Positions 45,312 through 54,273 of a DNA stretch of 64,000 nt are shown one piece after another (within the stretch, counting starts at the first letter, position 1; each line of letters starts with the position of its first letter). Position numbers and translations under genes: made by a program. The DNA is from Actinomycetes bacterium (lineage in GTDB: Bacteria > Actinomycetota > Coriobacteriia > Coriobacteriales > JAEZZM01): NCBI GenBank assembly GCA_023418575.1, contig JAEZZM010000044.1, positions 1-64,000 of the forward strand, read 5' to 3'. The notes below the pieces were generated by a model. That model was not told the DNA's origin. It was given only the letters and a program-made list of their open reading frames with translations, and searched no databases.

Positions 45312-46790
45312 TTAGTCCAGCTGTCCTGATGCAATCTTTCTTGCATGAGCTTGCTTGCCCTCTTCACGATATTTGCGAGGCACATAGGCACAATAGGGTT
45401 CTTCTTGCATGTAGTCCCCGCTTTCGGCTAGGGCTCTTGCTCTACAGCCGCCGCACACTGCCTTGTATTCACAAGCACCGCATTTACCCTTAAGCAAGCT
45501 ATAATCACGCAGGTCATTAAGGACGGGTGACTGAGTCCAGATGGTATCAAAACCAAGCTCTTTTACATTTCCACACTGCAAATTGAAATAGCCGCAGGGC
45601 TGAATATCCCCCGTATGCGAAATAAAACAGAAGGTAATTCCACCCAAACAGCCTCTTGTTATAGCATCTAAACCATACTCTTCTGCTGAAAGCTTGGAGC
45701 CTTCTTCACGTGTTTTTTGATGAATAATACGATAATACTGGGGCGCATCAGTTGGTTTGAAGTGCAAAGGTGAGCTCTTTTGTCTATCATAAGCCCAGGT
45801 AAGAGCCCTCTCATATTCTTCAGGGCTAAGCTCCACCTCACGCAGATCCTCTCCTCGTCCTGTTGGAACAAGAAGAAAGATATGAAAAGCATCAATATCT
45901 AAAGACAGCGCCAGCTCATGCATTTCTTCTAAAAGCTCATGATTCATTTTTGTAACCGTGGTATTTATCTGCACCCCCACACCAGCGGCTTTTGCGCGCC
46001 TAATGCCAGCAAGAGAGGCCTCAAAAGCTCCTTGCTGCCCTCTAAACTCATCATGGCGCTCTTTATCTGGGAAATCAATTGAAATAGAGATGCGCGGGAT
46101 ATGATGCTCTGCCAGCTTTTGCGCTATTTCTTCTGTGAGCAGTGTTCCGTTGGTAGAAACTACCGGAGATGCCCCCTTGCTTTGTGCATAATCAATAATA
46201 TCCCAGATATCAGGGCGCAAAAGCGGCTCCCCGCCTGTAAGTATAAGAATGGGGTTAGTGATGCTGGTGATATTATCAATGGTGGCCTTTATCTCTTCAA
46301 AGCTCAGCTCACCAGGGTAATGACCAAATTCAGAGGCTGCTCTACAGTGAACACAGGAAAGATTACAAGATCGCGTTAATTCCCAGGCGATAATACGGGG
46401 CGCCTTAATACCTGTTTTTTCTTGATAGGCTAAGGCTTGAGGCCCACCACCTGGTCTAAAACCGCGTGAACGTGAACCTCCATGACGCTGACTCATAGCG
46501 TGCGGATGGCCTACAGGGTGCCCGCCTGGGTGGCCGTGGGGATGGCCTCCTGGGTGCCCGCCTGGGTGTCCGTGTGGATGACCACCAGGATGTCCGTATG
46601 GGTGTCCACCGGGATGTCCATGTGGATGCCCTCCAGGATGAGCAAAACTGGATGCTTCATCCTTATCGGCATCACGTTCTTTGCCTTGGGGCTCCTTAGT
46701 GATTATTGCCGCGAGCTCTGCACCGCAAGGAGCAAAGGCCTCAGCTAGCTCTTCGGGGCTTAAATCCACCAGGGGATCTTGTTTATGCAT
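45312..46790 (-). CDS. Radical SAM/SPASM heme biosynthesis protein (AhbC/AhbD/NirJ family) with His-rich N-terminal repeat
   Basis: A 492-aa radical SAM protein with C142, C146 and C149 in LTRSCNLSCVHCR, then LTGGEPLLRPD and SISIDFPD. A C-terminal SPASM region has Cys in GDIQPCGYF and CGACEYKAVCGGCRARA. This is the pattern of the Ahb/NirJ proteins; AhbC (Fe-coproporphyrin formation) or AhbD (heme formation) cannot be told apart by eye. Residues 51-103 hold 17 His in a GGHPHGHP-type repeat that is not part of the family core and probably binds metal. Only one such enzyme is here; the alternative heme route needs two. It sits between hemB and ahbAB in one operon. Confidence 0.87.
   Translation of the reverse strand: MHKQDPLVDLSPEELAEAFAPCGAELAAIITKEPQGKERDADKDEASSFAHPGGHPHGHPGGHPYGHPGGHPHGHPGGHPGGHPHGHPGGHPVGHPHAMSQRHGGSRSRGFRPGGGPQALAYQEKTGIKAPRIIAWELTRSCNLSCVHCRAASEFGHYPGELSFEEIKATIDNITSITNPILILTGGEPLLRPDIWDIIDYAQSKGASPVVSTNGTLLTEEIAQKLAEHHIPRISISIDFPDKERHDEFRGQQGAFEASLAGIRRAKAAGVGVQINTTVTKMNHELLEEMHELALSLDIDAFHIFLLVPTGRGEDLREVELSPEEYERALTWAYDRQKSSPLHFKPTDAPQYYRIIHQKTREEGSKLSAEEYGLDAITRGCLGGITFCFISHTGDIQPCGYFNLQCGNVKELGFDTIWTQSPVLNDLRDYSLLKGKCGACEYKAVCGGCRARALAESGDYMQEEPYCAYVPRKYREEGKQAHARKIASGQLD
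46500..46640. repeat. Minisatellite coding the His/Gly/Pro repeat
   Basis: About 140 bp of near-tandem 12- and 24-bp units encode GGHP and GHPH motifs at residues 51-97 of the radical SAM protein. Codon use within the repeat varies (GGT, GGG, GGC, GGA), so the units have diverged by silent changes. Length variation between strains would be expected. Confidence 0.8.
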
Positions 46791-46853
46791 TCCCTCTCCT
46801 CATTCTTCCAATGTATGCGCCTGCTGGTCAGGCGACATCAAGACCGCATGAAG

Positions 46854-47831
46854 CTATTCTTGCAACCAGCGAGCAGCATCTTTTGCATGATAGGTAATAA
46901 TCAGATCTGCTCCTGCGCGCTTCATGGATAACAACTCTTCCAAAACTATGCGCTTCTCGTCAATCCAGCCCTTCTCGGCAGCTGCCTTAACCATGGCATA
47001 CTCACCCGAAACGTTATAACAGACTGTGGGAAATTCAAAGCGCTCTTTTACACGCCAGATAATGTCAAGATAAGAAAGCGCCGGCTTAACCATAATGAAA
47101 TCCGCATTTTCTTGAATATCAAGCTCAACTTCTCTTAAGGCTTCAAGGGCGTTAGCGGGATCCATCTGATAGCCTTTTCTGTCTCCAAATTGAGGAGCAG
47201 AATCTGCAGCCTCTCTAAAAGGGCCATAGAAGGCCGAGCAAAACTTAGCGCTATATGACATGATGGGAATTTCTTCATAACCCGCCTCATCAAGAGCCTC
47301 ACGCAAAGCGGAAATACGGCCATCCATCATATCTGAGGGGGCAATGATGTCTACGCCTGCCTCGCAATGGCTTATAGCTTCCTTGCAAAGCATTTTAAGT
47401 GTTGCATCATTTACCACCTGACCCTGCTTATCTAGGGCACCGCAGTGGCCATGGGATGTATACTCACACATGCAGACATCAGTGATCACTATCATAGAGG
47501 GGTCAACTCGATGAATCTCTTTAATGGCTTGTTGAACCGCTCCATTTGGATCATAGCTTTCAGTACCAAGCTCATCTTTTTTATCGGGAATACCAAATAA
47601 TATGACACTGCGAATTCCCAAGGATTTAAGTTCTAGAATTTCCTGCTCAAGCATATCTATTGACAGACGATAACAGCCTGGCATAGAGGAGATAGCCTCT
47701 TTAAGCTTGTCTCCGTGCTTAACATATAAAGGATAGATGAAGTCACAAGCACTAAGCTGCGTTTCACTAACAAGGCTGCGCAGGCTTTCAGAAGCTCTTA
47801 GACGGCGCATGCGATACTGAGGGAATTGCAT
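46854..47831 (-). CDS. hemB: Delta-aminolevulinic acid dehydratase (porphobilinogen synthase)
   Basis: A 325-aa enzyme that condenses two 5-aminolevulinates. The zinc site VCMCEYTSHGHCG has Cys, so it is Zn-dependent. Schiff-base lysines lie in SYSAKFCSAFYGPF and IMVKPALSYLD. It starts MQFPQYRMRRLRASESLRSL. The ribosome binding site is weak. It is the first gene of hemB-radical SAM-ahbAB, which together with hemL points to local heme supply for the formate dehydrogenase cytochrome b and cytochrome bd. Confidence 0.97.
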   Translation of the reverse strand: MQFPQYRMRRLRASESLRSLVSETQLSACDFIYPLYVKHGDKLKEAISSMPGCYRLSIDMLEQEILELKSLGIRSVILFGIPDKKDELGTESYDPNGAVQQAIKEIHRVDPSMIVITDVCMCEYTSHGHCGALDKQGQVVNDATLKMLCKEAISHCEAGVDIIAPSDMMDGRISALREALDEAGYEEIPIMSYSAKFCSAFYGPFREAADSAPQFGDRKGYQMDPANALEALREVELDIQENADFIMVKPALSYLDIIWRVKERFEFPTVCYNVSGEYAMVKAAAEKGWIDEKRIVLEELLSMKRAGADLIITYHAKDAARWLQE

Positions 47832-47907
47832 AAGCTAAGTATCCATTCTTATAGTTCTTGTAATTTGGTAAAACCGGTAGAGCATTACTATAGAATACCA
47901 GAGACTT

Positions 47908-47983
47908 TGGTGGAGACGAAGGGAGTCGAACCCTCGGCCTCTGCCATGCGACGGCAGCGCTCTCCCAACTGAGCTACGTCCCC
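47908..47983 (-). tRNA. tRNA-Ala (anticodon CGC)
   Basis: A 76-nt cloverleaf including an encoded CCA (47910-47908). The acceptor GGGGACG pairs with CGUCUCC and contains the G3-U70 pair that marks alanine tRNAs. The anticodon arm is CTGCC-GTCGCAT-GGCAG, with anticodon CGC reading GCG. The T arm has GGTTCGA. Confidence 0.96.
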
Positions 47984-48079
47984 TTCTATAAGCTCATTAT
48001 CACTATTAATAAAGCTTAGTAGATTTTACCACTAATGGAGCTTAATGCTTATGAGGCTGTGCTGTATTAGCGCCTGTTT

Positions 48080-49111
48080 TTATCGATCAAATTTAAAGCG
48101 CATACGATCAATAAAGGTGTCGCCTGGATCTATATTGGGGAACGTACCCATAACTTGCCCTTGATTGACACTATGGGGATCAGATAAAGAATTTTCCACA
48201 GTTTGTACGGGGAAATTAGCGCTATGAGCTGGGCTTGGTCTGTGTTCCAGAACACCGTTTGTTTTAGCATCACTTTCTGCAAGTGCCTTAATATAGACAG
48301 AAGTATCCTCTGTTGGTGCCACAGGAGCTAAGGACTCCACGCTGTTTACTAAAGATTGTGCAGTATTTTCAAGGCTAGAATTGTCTTCATAGCGGCCAGA
48401 TAACTCTGGTACCAAGGGTGCAACATACTGACCTGTCATCTCTAGATTCATGTCTTCTAGCAAGGCTTGATGCTTATAGCGAGAACGTAAAACCGCACTG
48501 CTCGCTAAGGCAATAATCAAAACTGAGGCGGCAGCGGCAACACCAATAGGAAACCAAATTGAGGTAAACCAATACCCAGGAGTGTTGCTTCCCCACATAA
48601 GACGAATGGGCTCTTTGCTAGCGGTTCCGCTTACGCCGATAAGTTCTGAGCCAGAGCCAGATGCAGCACCATTATTTTGTCCTGAACTTGAGGTGCTAAT
48701 CTTTAAGTTGGCATCGGAGGCTGCTTTTTGCCCATTAAGATCATCCAGTTTTTTTGCAGCATCTGCGGCATTTTTTGCCTCTTTTTGCGCCTTTTGAGCT
48801 GCGGCTTGTGCTCTTTGCGCTGCAGCACTTTGAGCACTTTGATTGCTCTGTGTGCGCTGGCTATTTTGATTTGCTGCACCATTGTTGGTATTTGCGTTGC
48901 TATTTGCATTGCTGCCCGTAGTCCCTGTGTTCCCTGCGTTGGAATTGGCATTAGCATTTGAATTAGCAGTAGAGCTTGAGGCAGCTTGATTGTTGCTTGA
49001 TGTTGTAGAGCTAGTGGCCAAAGCTTGACCCATAAATAACTGGGCAGAAATAAGACCTGCGCCGCAGAGGGCAATCAGGACCTGATATGAACGAAGCTTG
49101 CTGTGTTTCAT
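48080..49111 (-). CDS. Unknown membrane protein with low-complexity Asn/Ser-rich extracellular part
   Basis: I do not recognise a family. The 343-aa protein has an N-terminal signal (LIALCGAGLISAQLFMGQAL, residues ~13-32), then about 60 residues dominated by Ser, Asn, Ala and Thr, then a Gln/Ala/Lys coiled-coil-like stretch (~90-125). A membrane segment lies near 188-208 (FPIGVAAAASVLIIALASSA), followed by a basic patch and a ~130-residue polar tail, probably cytoplasmic. This is a bitopic or cleaved, surface-exposed layout. It stands alone between tRNA-Ala and a glutaredoxin gene. Confidence 0.75.
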   Translation of the reverse strand: MKHSKLRSYQVLIALCGAGLISAQLFMGQALATSSTTSSNNQAASSSTANSNANANSNAGNTGTTGSNANSNANTNNGAANQNSQRTQSNQSAQSAAAQRAQAAAQKAQKEAKNAADAAKKLDDLNGQKAASDANLKISTSSSGQNNGAASGSGSELIGVSGTASKEPIRLMWGSNTPGYWFTSIWFPIGVAAAASVLIIALASSAVLRSRYKHQALLEDMNLEMTGQYVAPLVPELSGRYEDNSSLENTAQSLVNSVESLAPVAPTEDTSVYIKALAESDAKTNGVLEHRPSPAHSANFPVQTVENSLSDPHSVNQGQVMGTFPNIDPGDTFIDRMRFKFDR

Positions 49112-49205
49112 CTTTGTCTACTTTCGCTCTTTAAGTCACTATGAATACTTCTTAGATTGATATTCTTAGAATAAAAGAGCTATCAATTTTTTGCTAGAGC
49201 TAACC

Positions 49206-49239
49206 TAAAAAAATAAGCCTCAAGTTATGCTTGAGGCTT
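49206..49239 (-). terminator. Terminator downstream of the rho-glutaredoxin genes
   Basis: A 10-bp perfect stem (AAGCCTCAAG 49215-49224 with CTTGAGGCTT 49230-49239) has a 5-nt loop. It is followed on the minus strand by ATTTTTTTA. It would end the tal-rho-glutaredoxin transcript. Confidence 0.85.
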
Positions 49240-49311
49240 AAGACTTTAAAAGAATTCCACAATTAGGCCCAACTTCATTAAGCCTATCTTCATCACGTTA
49301 AAAGACTAACT

Positions 49312-49347
49312 GTCCCCTAAGCTTTGCTCCGCGATAGCTTAGGGGAC
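49312..49347. other. Strong hairpin after the glutaredoxin gene
   Basis: A 12-bp perfect stem (GTCCCCTAAGCT 49312-49323 with AGCTTAGGGGAC 49336-49347) closes a 12-nt loop 10 nt beyond the glutaredoxin stop. No T-tract follows, so it may protect the mRNA 3' end or bind a protein; the true terminator lies 70 nt further on. Confidence 0.6.
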
Positions 49348-49356
49348 CCCTAAGGC

Positions 49357-49647
49357 TTACAAAAAAGAAGGGCGCGGATCTTTAAAACCCAATAAGTTTT
49401 GTAGATCTTTTTTCTTAAATCCACAGGTAAAAGTTTCGCCTGCAACAATAACAGGAAATACTAAAGCGCCCGTGAGCTCTTTAATATAGCTTGCTACCTG
49501 AGTTGACTCAGGCTCAGGCAAGGCATCAACCACTATCTCTTCAAAGGCAATATTAAACTTTTCAAGATAGCGCTTGGTTGCTGCGCAGTAGGCGCAATTT
49601 TGTATCGAATATACAATACAATCCCGTTTACTTGCTTGCTTGACCAT
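49357..49647 (-). CDS. Glutaredoxin-like protein
   Basis: A 96-aa thioredoxin-fold protein with the redox pair C18 and C21 (QNCAYCAATKRYLEKF), a cis-Pro segment (LVFPVIVAG) and GFKKKDLQNLLGF at the end. This is close to the NrdH/glutaredoxin type. Its start overlaps the rho stop (TAATG), so translation is coupled to rho. Its substrate is unknown. Confidence 0.88.
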   Translation of the reverse strand: MVKQASKRDCIVYSIQNCAYCAATKRYLEKFNIAFEEIVVDALPEPESTQVASYIKELTGALVFPVIVAGETFTCGFKKKDLQNLLGFKDPRPSFL

Positions 49648-51803
49648 TACAACTCCATTGCACCATCTTGCTCTTGACCTTGAGCTTTCTTAGCCGAGCG
49701 CACCAAAAATTCCTCATTAGAATCAGTGCTATTAAGGCTCTTGAGCAAAATAGTCATTGCGCGCTCAACACTGTTGTAGCTTGCCAAAATCCTTCTAATA
49801 CCCCAGATAAATGGTAGCTGAGATGGGGCAATTAAGAGATCTTCTTGACGCGTACCAGAAGCAATTGGATCAATTGCAGGGAATATTCTCTTATCGGCCA
49901 GATCTCTATCCAGCTTAAGTTCCATATTACCGGTACCCTTGAATTCTTCAAAGATAACCTCGTCCATCTTAGATCCGGTGTCGATAAGGGCGGAAGCTAA
50001 AATGGTGAGAGAGCCTCCATTTTCGATATTTCTTGCAGCACCCAAGAAGCGCTTGGGTGGATATAAGGCAGTAGAATCAACACCACCAGAAAGAATACGT
50101 CCTGAGGCAGGCTGAGCAAGGTTATACGCACGAGCAAGTCGGGTGATAGAATCCAAAAGGATAACTACATCCTCTCCTATCTCTACCAAACGCTTAGCTC
50201 TCTCTATTACCAGCTCTGCCACGGCAATATGCTGATCAGAAGGCATGTCAAAGGTGGAGGCTATAACCTCTCCTTTGATGCTTCTCCTCATATCAGTAAC
50301 CTCTTCAGGACGCTCATCTACAAGAAGGCACATAAGATGAACTTCAGGGTTATTGAGGGCAACAGATTCAGCTATCTTTTTTAAGATGGTGGTTTTACCA
50401 GCTTTAGGTGGAGATACGATAAGACCGCGCTGACCTTTTCCTATAGGAGCCAAAAGATCAATGCAGCGACCCGTATAAGAACTTTTACCATGTTCTTGAA
50501 CAAGACGATTATCTGGGTAAATAGGGGTTAGGTCACCAAATTTGGGGCGACTGCGCACTATCTCTAAACTTCTTCCATTCACCAACTTAATGGTATGGAG
50601 TGCAGGATATTTTTCATTTCCTTGAATGGGACGCACCACACCGTTGATGTAATCACCTTTGCGCAGACCATTGCGCTTAATGAGCGCTGCTGCGACATAT
50701 GAATCTTCTTCTGAGGGCAAATAACCTTTTGAGCGGATAAAACCGTAGCCTTCAGGAAGAATATCCAAAATGCCTGCTACCTCAATAAAACCTTCTGCAT
50801 GTGCCGCTGCTTTATAAATAGCTTCGCGTAAATCATCTAAGGTTTCATGAGCATAAGCCTCAACCTTATATTCTTCAGCAAGATCAAGAAGCTGTTCTTC
50901 TTCCAAGCTATCCAGCTCTTCTCTGCTAAGCTTGGGGCTCACTTCATGGTAGCGATTTTTAAGCGTATTTCTGCGATTATTATTTGCCTGCTGCGTGCCG
51001 CGCTCACCGCGCTCTTGGCGTTCTTGGCGCTCACCGCGCTCTGTGCGTGATTGAACTGCAGGCTTTTGCTCAAAAGCTGCTGCAGAGGATCCACGCTGTC
51101 CGCGCTGACGGCTCAGGTTTTCAGCGCTTACAGAAGCGCTTCCCTGCTCTGTTAATCCTTCTTGCTGGGCAGCTTTGTGAACACGGCTGCGCTTACGCAA
51201 ACTTGACTGCGCAGCTGGAGCAGCTTGTTCCTCTTTTTTGCTTCGCGTTGAATCACGCTTTTCTCTAAGGCCTGGTTTCTCCAGATCTTTATTCCTAAGA
51301 CCCGGCTTTTCCAAGTCCTTATCTTTAAGAGCTTGCTCACTTTTTTTAGCAGGTCTACCAGGTTTTGATCTCTTCTCTAGTTTGCCATCGGCATGCTCAA
51401 GACCAATAAAGCTCTCAAAACTGCGAGCTGGTTTACGGTTTACTGTTGGCTTACTGGCATCCGTATTTAATTCAAGCTCTCTCTTATAATCCTCATCGCT
51501 TAATAAACCCGCTTGATGGCGCGCCTTTGCTATTGCTAAATCAAGATCACGCTTCTTATTTAAAAATTCTTTTGAAGGTCTGCCCCTTCCACGTGAGGCT
51601 AAAAGATCTTCAGAAGCTGCCTCTAAATCCTTAAGGCTCATACCCTCATAGCTTGTGCTTGGCTGTGCTTGCAGCTTGTCTTCTGTAGCAGTCTGAGCCA
51701 AGCTTTCACTTGCTCTCTGGTCTAGGCTTTTATCGGAATTACTAATTTCCTCATCATTAAGGAGTCGAGAAAAAGTTTTATTCTTTCTGCCAAAGGTTGC
51801 CAT
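49647..51803 (-). CDS. rho: Transcription termination factor Rho
   Basis: A hexameric RNA helicase that ends transcription. The 718-aa protein carries a ~290-residue N-terminal extension rich in Lys, Arg, Gln and Glu, with KPGLR-type repeats near 165-185 and [13 protein letters not shown] near 260. This kind of insertion is typical of actinobacterial Rho. A helical domain and the RNA-binding cold-shock domain ([18 protein letters not shown]) follow, then the ATPase with Walker [11 protein letters not shown], Walker [16 protein letters not shown] and the Q- and R-loop region. It starts immediately after the aldolase stop. Confidence 0.97.
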   Translation of the reverse strand: MATFGRKNKTFSRLLNDEEISNSDKSLDQRASESLAQTATEDKLQAQPSTSYEGMSLKDLEAASEDLLASRGRGRPSKEFLNKKRDLDLAIAKARHQAGLLSDEDYKRELELNTDASKPTVNRKPARSFESFIGLEHADGKLEKRSKPGRPAKKSEQALKDKDLEKPGLRNKDLEKPGLREKRDSTRSKKEEQAAPAAQSSLRKRSRVHKAAQQEGLTEQGSASVSAENLSRQRGQRGSSAAAFEQKPAVQSRTERGERQERQERGERGTQQANNNRRNTLKNRYHEVSPKLSREELDSLEEEQLLDLAEEYKVEAYAHETLDDLREAIYKAAAHAEGFIEVAGILDILPEGYGFIRSKGYLPSEEDSYVAAALIKRNGLRKGDYINGVVRPIQGNEKYPALHTIKLVNGRSLEIVRSRPKFGDLTPIYPDNRLVQEHGKSSYTGRCIDLLAPIGKGQRGLIVSPPKAGKTTILKKIAESVALNNPEVHLMCLLVDERPEEVTDMRRSIKGEVIASTFDMPSDQHIAVAELVIERAKRLVEIGEDVVILLDSITRLARAYNLAQPASGRILSGGVDSTALYPPKRFLGAARNIENGGSLTILASALIDTGSKMDEVIFEEFKGTGNMELKLDRDLADKRIFPAIDPIASGTRQEDLLIAPSQLPFIWGIRRILASYNSVERAMTILLKSLNSTDSNEEFLVRSAKKAQGQEQDGAMEL

Positions 51804-52484
51804 TTATGCCTCTTTAACTTTCTTCCAATCCTCATTAAATATCTCTAAACCTCTATCGGTTAAGGGATGCTTAACGCACTGCTGTAAAACCTTAAAAGGA
51901 ACCGTTGCTATATCTGCTGACATCAATGCTGCTTGAGCAACATGATAAGGAGAGCGCAAAGAGGCCGCAATTATTTGAACCTCATCAAGCTTCTCATGGC
52001 GGGGCTCAAAATAATAATTATTTATTGCAGCTACGATATTTGCCACCTGATCAAGGCCTGAATCAGAAATGTCATCAAAGCGGCCAACAAAAGGAGAAAT
52101 ATAGCGAGCACCTGCTCTAGCAGCCATAATAGCCTGGGGCACAGAAAAACAAAGGGTCATATTTACTGCAACACCCTGCTCAGAGAGAGCCTTAGTGGCA
52201 GCTAGGCCCTCAAGGGTTGTGGGGATCTTGACCACAATATTAGGAGCAAGGCTGGCAAGACGCAGTCCCTCCTCTATCATGCCCTCGCGCTTTTCGGCGG
52301 TAATTTCTGCAGACACAGGACCATCAATGAGCTGGCAAATTTTTAGCATGTGCTGCTCAAAATCCTTAAGTTTACCGCCAATTTTTGCATAAAGACTGGG
52401 ATTTGTAGTTACACCATCAACAAGGCCCCATGAGGCTGCTTCTTGAATTTCATCAAGATTGGCGGTGTCTAGAAAGAACTGCAC
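51804..52484 (-). CDS. Transaldolase/fructose-6-phosphate aldolase (TalC/FSA type)
   Basis: A 226-aa small transaldolase-like barrel. The Schiff-base lysine is K86 in NIVVKIPTTLEG. Other features are FFLDTANLDEI, GVTTNPSL, YISPFVGRFDDI and KHPLTDRGLEIF. I start at GTG 52484, which has AGGAG 5 nt upstream; an ATG at 52535 adds 17 residues without a family match. It may act as a transaldolase in the pentose phosphate pathway or as a fructose-6-phosphate aldolase; the sequence does not decide. It is followed directly by rho. Confidence 0.9.
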   Translation of the reverse strand: MQFFLDTANLDEIQEAASWGLVDGVTTNPSLYAKIGGKLKDFEQHMLKICQLIDGPVSAEITAEKREGMIEEGLRLASLAPNIVVKIPTTLEGLAATKALSEQGVAVNMTLCFSVPQAIMAARAGARYISPFVGRFDDISDSGLDQVANIVAAINNYYFEPRHEKLDEVQIIAASLRSPYHVAQAALMSADIATVPFKVLQQCVKHPLTDRGLEIFNEDWKKVKEA

Positions 52485-52694
52485 CTTTTCTCCTTTTCTA
52501 AGAAAGCAATAAGACTTTTGAAAACAAAAGAACACATGAATATAAAGAACTTAAGGTATGCTTCTGTGGGCTACTTTATGCGCTGTGAATATCATACGAT
52601 TTAGGTATGCATGAAGCATCTTGACAAAATTACTTTAACAAAACTATAGACTAGTATGCAAGTTATACATCTGTAAAAAATAGACACAGTAGGG

Positions 52695-52730
52695 CAAAAA
52701 ATAAGACCCCTAACGCTGTAAGGGTCTTAT
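52695..52730 (-). terminator. Terminator of the tRNA-Thr transcript
   Basis: ATAAGACCC (52701-52709) pairs with GGGTCTTAT (52722-52730) around a 12-nt loop. On the minus strand the stem is followed by TTTTTG. It lies 15 nt after the tRNA. Confidence 0.8.
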
Positions 52731-52744
52731 ACCTATTGACTCTA

Positions 52745-52820
52745 TGGAGCCAACTACCGGACTTGAACCGGTGACCTACTCATTACGAGTGAGTTGCTCT
52801 ACCAACTGAGCTAAGTTGGC
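52745..52820 (-). tRNA. tRNA-Thr (anticodon CGU)
   Basis: A 76-nt cloverleaf with encoded CCA. The acceptor GCCAACU pairs with AGUUGGC. The anticodon arm ACTCA-CTCGTAA-TGAGT has anticodon CGT reading ACG. The T arm CCGG-TTCAAGT-CCGG is standard. Confidence 0.96.
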
Positions 52821-52874
52821 ATTAAGACGCATTGCTTATTCTAAAGATAGGCTCTAAGAATTGCAAGACTCCTT

Positions 52875-53741
52875 TTACTTACAAGACTCCTTTTTACAGA
52901 AGATGTAATAATATGCAAGACCAACAAGTACTGCTCCACCCACAATATTACCCAAGGTAACTAGTGCCAAGTTAAAGCAAATACCAGCAATATTAAGATG
53001 TGTAAGAACGAGTCCGTTCAAGTTCGCAGTACTTGAGAGACTTTCAATTAAACCAAGTGGCAAGAAGAACATATTTGCAACTGAGTGCTCAAAACCACAG
53101 GCTACAAAGCCAATGATGGGCAAAAGGATGCTAAAGAATTTATCTACCAAGGTGCGCGTTGCATATGAGCACCATACGGCTAAGCACACCATGAAATTAC
53201 ACATGATGGCTTTTGCAAACATCACCGTTGTTGGTAAAGCGGTTTTAGCAGCTGCAACAGACACTGCCGTAGTGGCCACAGCCCCCGCATTAAGTGCGCC
53301 AAAATTGCTTGCATGCACCAAAAGAGCTAAGGCAATAGAACCAATAAGATTACCTATCCAAACCACGACCAAAACTTTAAGCATTGCTGCTAAGCTTATT
53401 TTTTTGTTTACCCAGGCCATCACCATAAGGCAGTCACCTGTAAACAGTTCTGATCCAGCAGTAATTACCAAATACAGACCAGTGCAAAATGCAAAAGCAC
53501 CCAAGACCTTGCCTGCAGCAAAGGGTAGACTCGCATCAGATGAGACCAATAAGAAAAACATGGCGCCAAGGCCAATATAGGCACCTGCCAAAAGCGACAG
53601 CACAAAAAGCTTGCCATATGCAAGCTGAGTTTTACCCACTGCTAGATTCAAAGCTTTTTGAGCAATCTGCGCTGGTGCTAAGCAATCTGGCTTAATAGTG
53701 TCAACAGTAGCTTGTGAAATGTATCCGATTTTATCGTCCAT
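52875..53741 (-). CDS. focA: Formate/nitrite channel (FocA family)
   Basis: A 288-aa FNT-family membrane protein with six membrane segments. The family pattern is visible: GAYIGLGAMFFLLVSSD, ELFTGDCLMVM, WIGNLIGSIALALL, KAIMCNFMVCLAVW and GFEHSVANMFFLPLG, with the central pore His in the last. It lies directly downstream of the hydrogenase-4 genes, like focB in the E. coli hyf operon, so formate is the likely substrate. GAGGAAGAG precedes the ATG. Confidence 0.94.
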   Translation of the reverse strand: MDDKIGYISQATVDTIKPDCLAPAQIAQKALNLAVGKTQLAYGKLFVLSLLAGAYIGLGAMFFLLVSSDASLPFAAGKVLGAFAFCTGLYLVITAGSELFTGDCLMVMAWVNKKISLAAMLKVLVVVWIGNLIGSIALALLVHASNFGALNAGAVATTAVSVAAAKTALPTTVMFAKAIMCNFMVCLAVWCSYATRTLVDKFFSILLPIIGFVACGFEHSVANMFFLPLGLIESLSSTANLNGLVLTHLNIAGICFNLALVTLGNIVGGAVLVGLAYYYIFCKKESCK

Positions 53742-53792
53742 AACTCATCTCTTCCTCGAACACAACAGACCCCTTTTTTAGTCTTATGAATG

Positions 53793-54266
53793 CTAGTCTA
53801 TAATGGCAAACTCATCTAAGTCAGCACCTCGAGCAAGCCAATCATAGAGTTTGTGAGCAGCCTCTTTTACAGGAGCGCTCATTTCTCCATAAAACTCTAG
53901 ATCCAAAGGTTGAACACCAATAAAATCAACCTGAGGAACTATTTCTTTATAATTTGCAATGAGGAAATTGAGTGGCATGGTATGCGTGCTCATATAAAGC
54001 TGCCGCGCCACCTGTGATTCATCAATACGACGTATCTCCCCTGCTTGCAGACCCATTTGAGCGGCGTCAATTAAAATAAGCCGATAAGGCCTTATCTTGC
54101 GCACCCAAAGGGTTGTATTTTCTGGTACCATCCCTCCGTCAATGCAATCAATACCAGCTAGTGGCTGAGCTTCTAACAGCTGGGCAAGATATGGACCCAG
54201 GCCATCATCTGCCCTAAGCTCTGATCCAACCGTAACCACCAGACAAACTTGATTCCCCACAACCAA
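53793..54266 (-). CDS. hycI: Hydrogenase 3/4 maturation endopeptidase
   Basis: A 157-aa protease that cuts the C-terminal tail of the large subunit after Ni insertion. It has VTVGSELRADDGLGPYLAQL, with the metal-binding acidic residues, IDGGMVPEN and LILIDAAQMG, and HTMPLNFLIANY near the end with a conserved His. The start is TTG 54266, with TGAGG 5 nt upstream; a GTG at 54260 is also possible. The substrate is HyfG, encoded 1.9 kb upstream in the operon, which still carries its tail. Confidence 0.92.
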   Translation of the reverse strand: MVVGNQVCLVVTVGSELRADDGLGPYLAQLLEAQPLAGIDCIDGGMVPENTTLWVRKIRPYRLILIDAAQMGLQAGEIRRIDESQVARQLYMSTHTMPLNFLIANYKEIVPQVDFIGVQPLDLEFYGEMSAPVKEAAHKLYDWLARGADLDEFAIID

Positions 54267-54273
54267 AATTGCC

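Noticed and set aside
46500..46640. Tandem repeat as a CRISPR array
   Set aside because: The units are contiguous, lie in frame inside a radical SAM gene and encode a His-rich repeat; there are no spacers and no cas genes.
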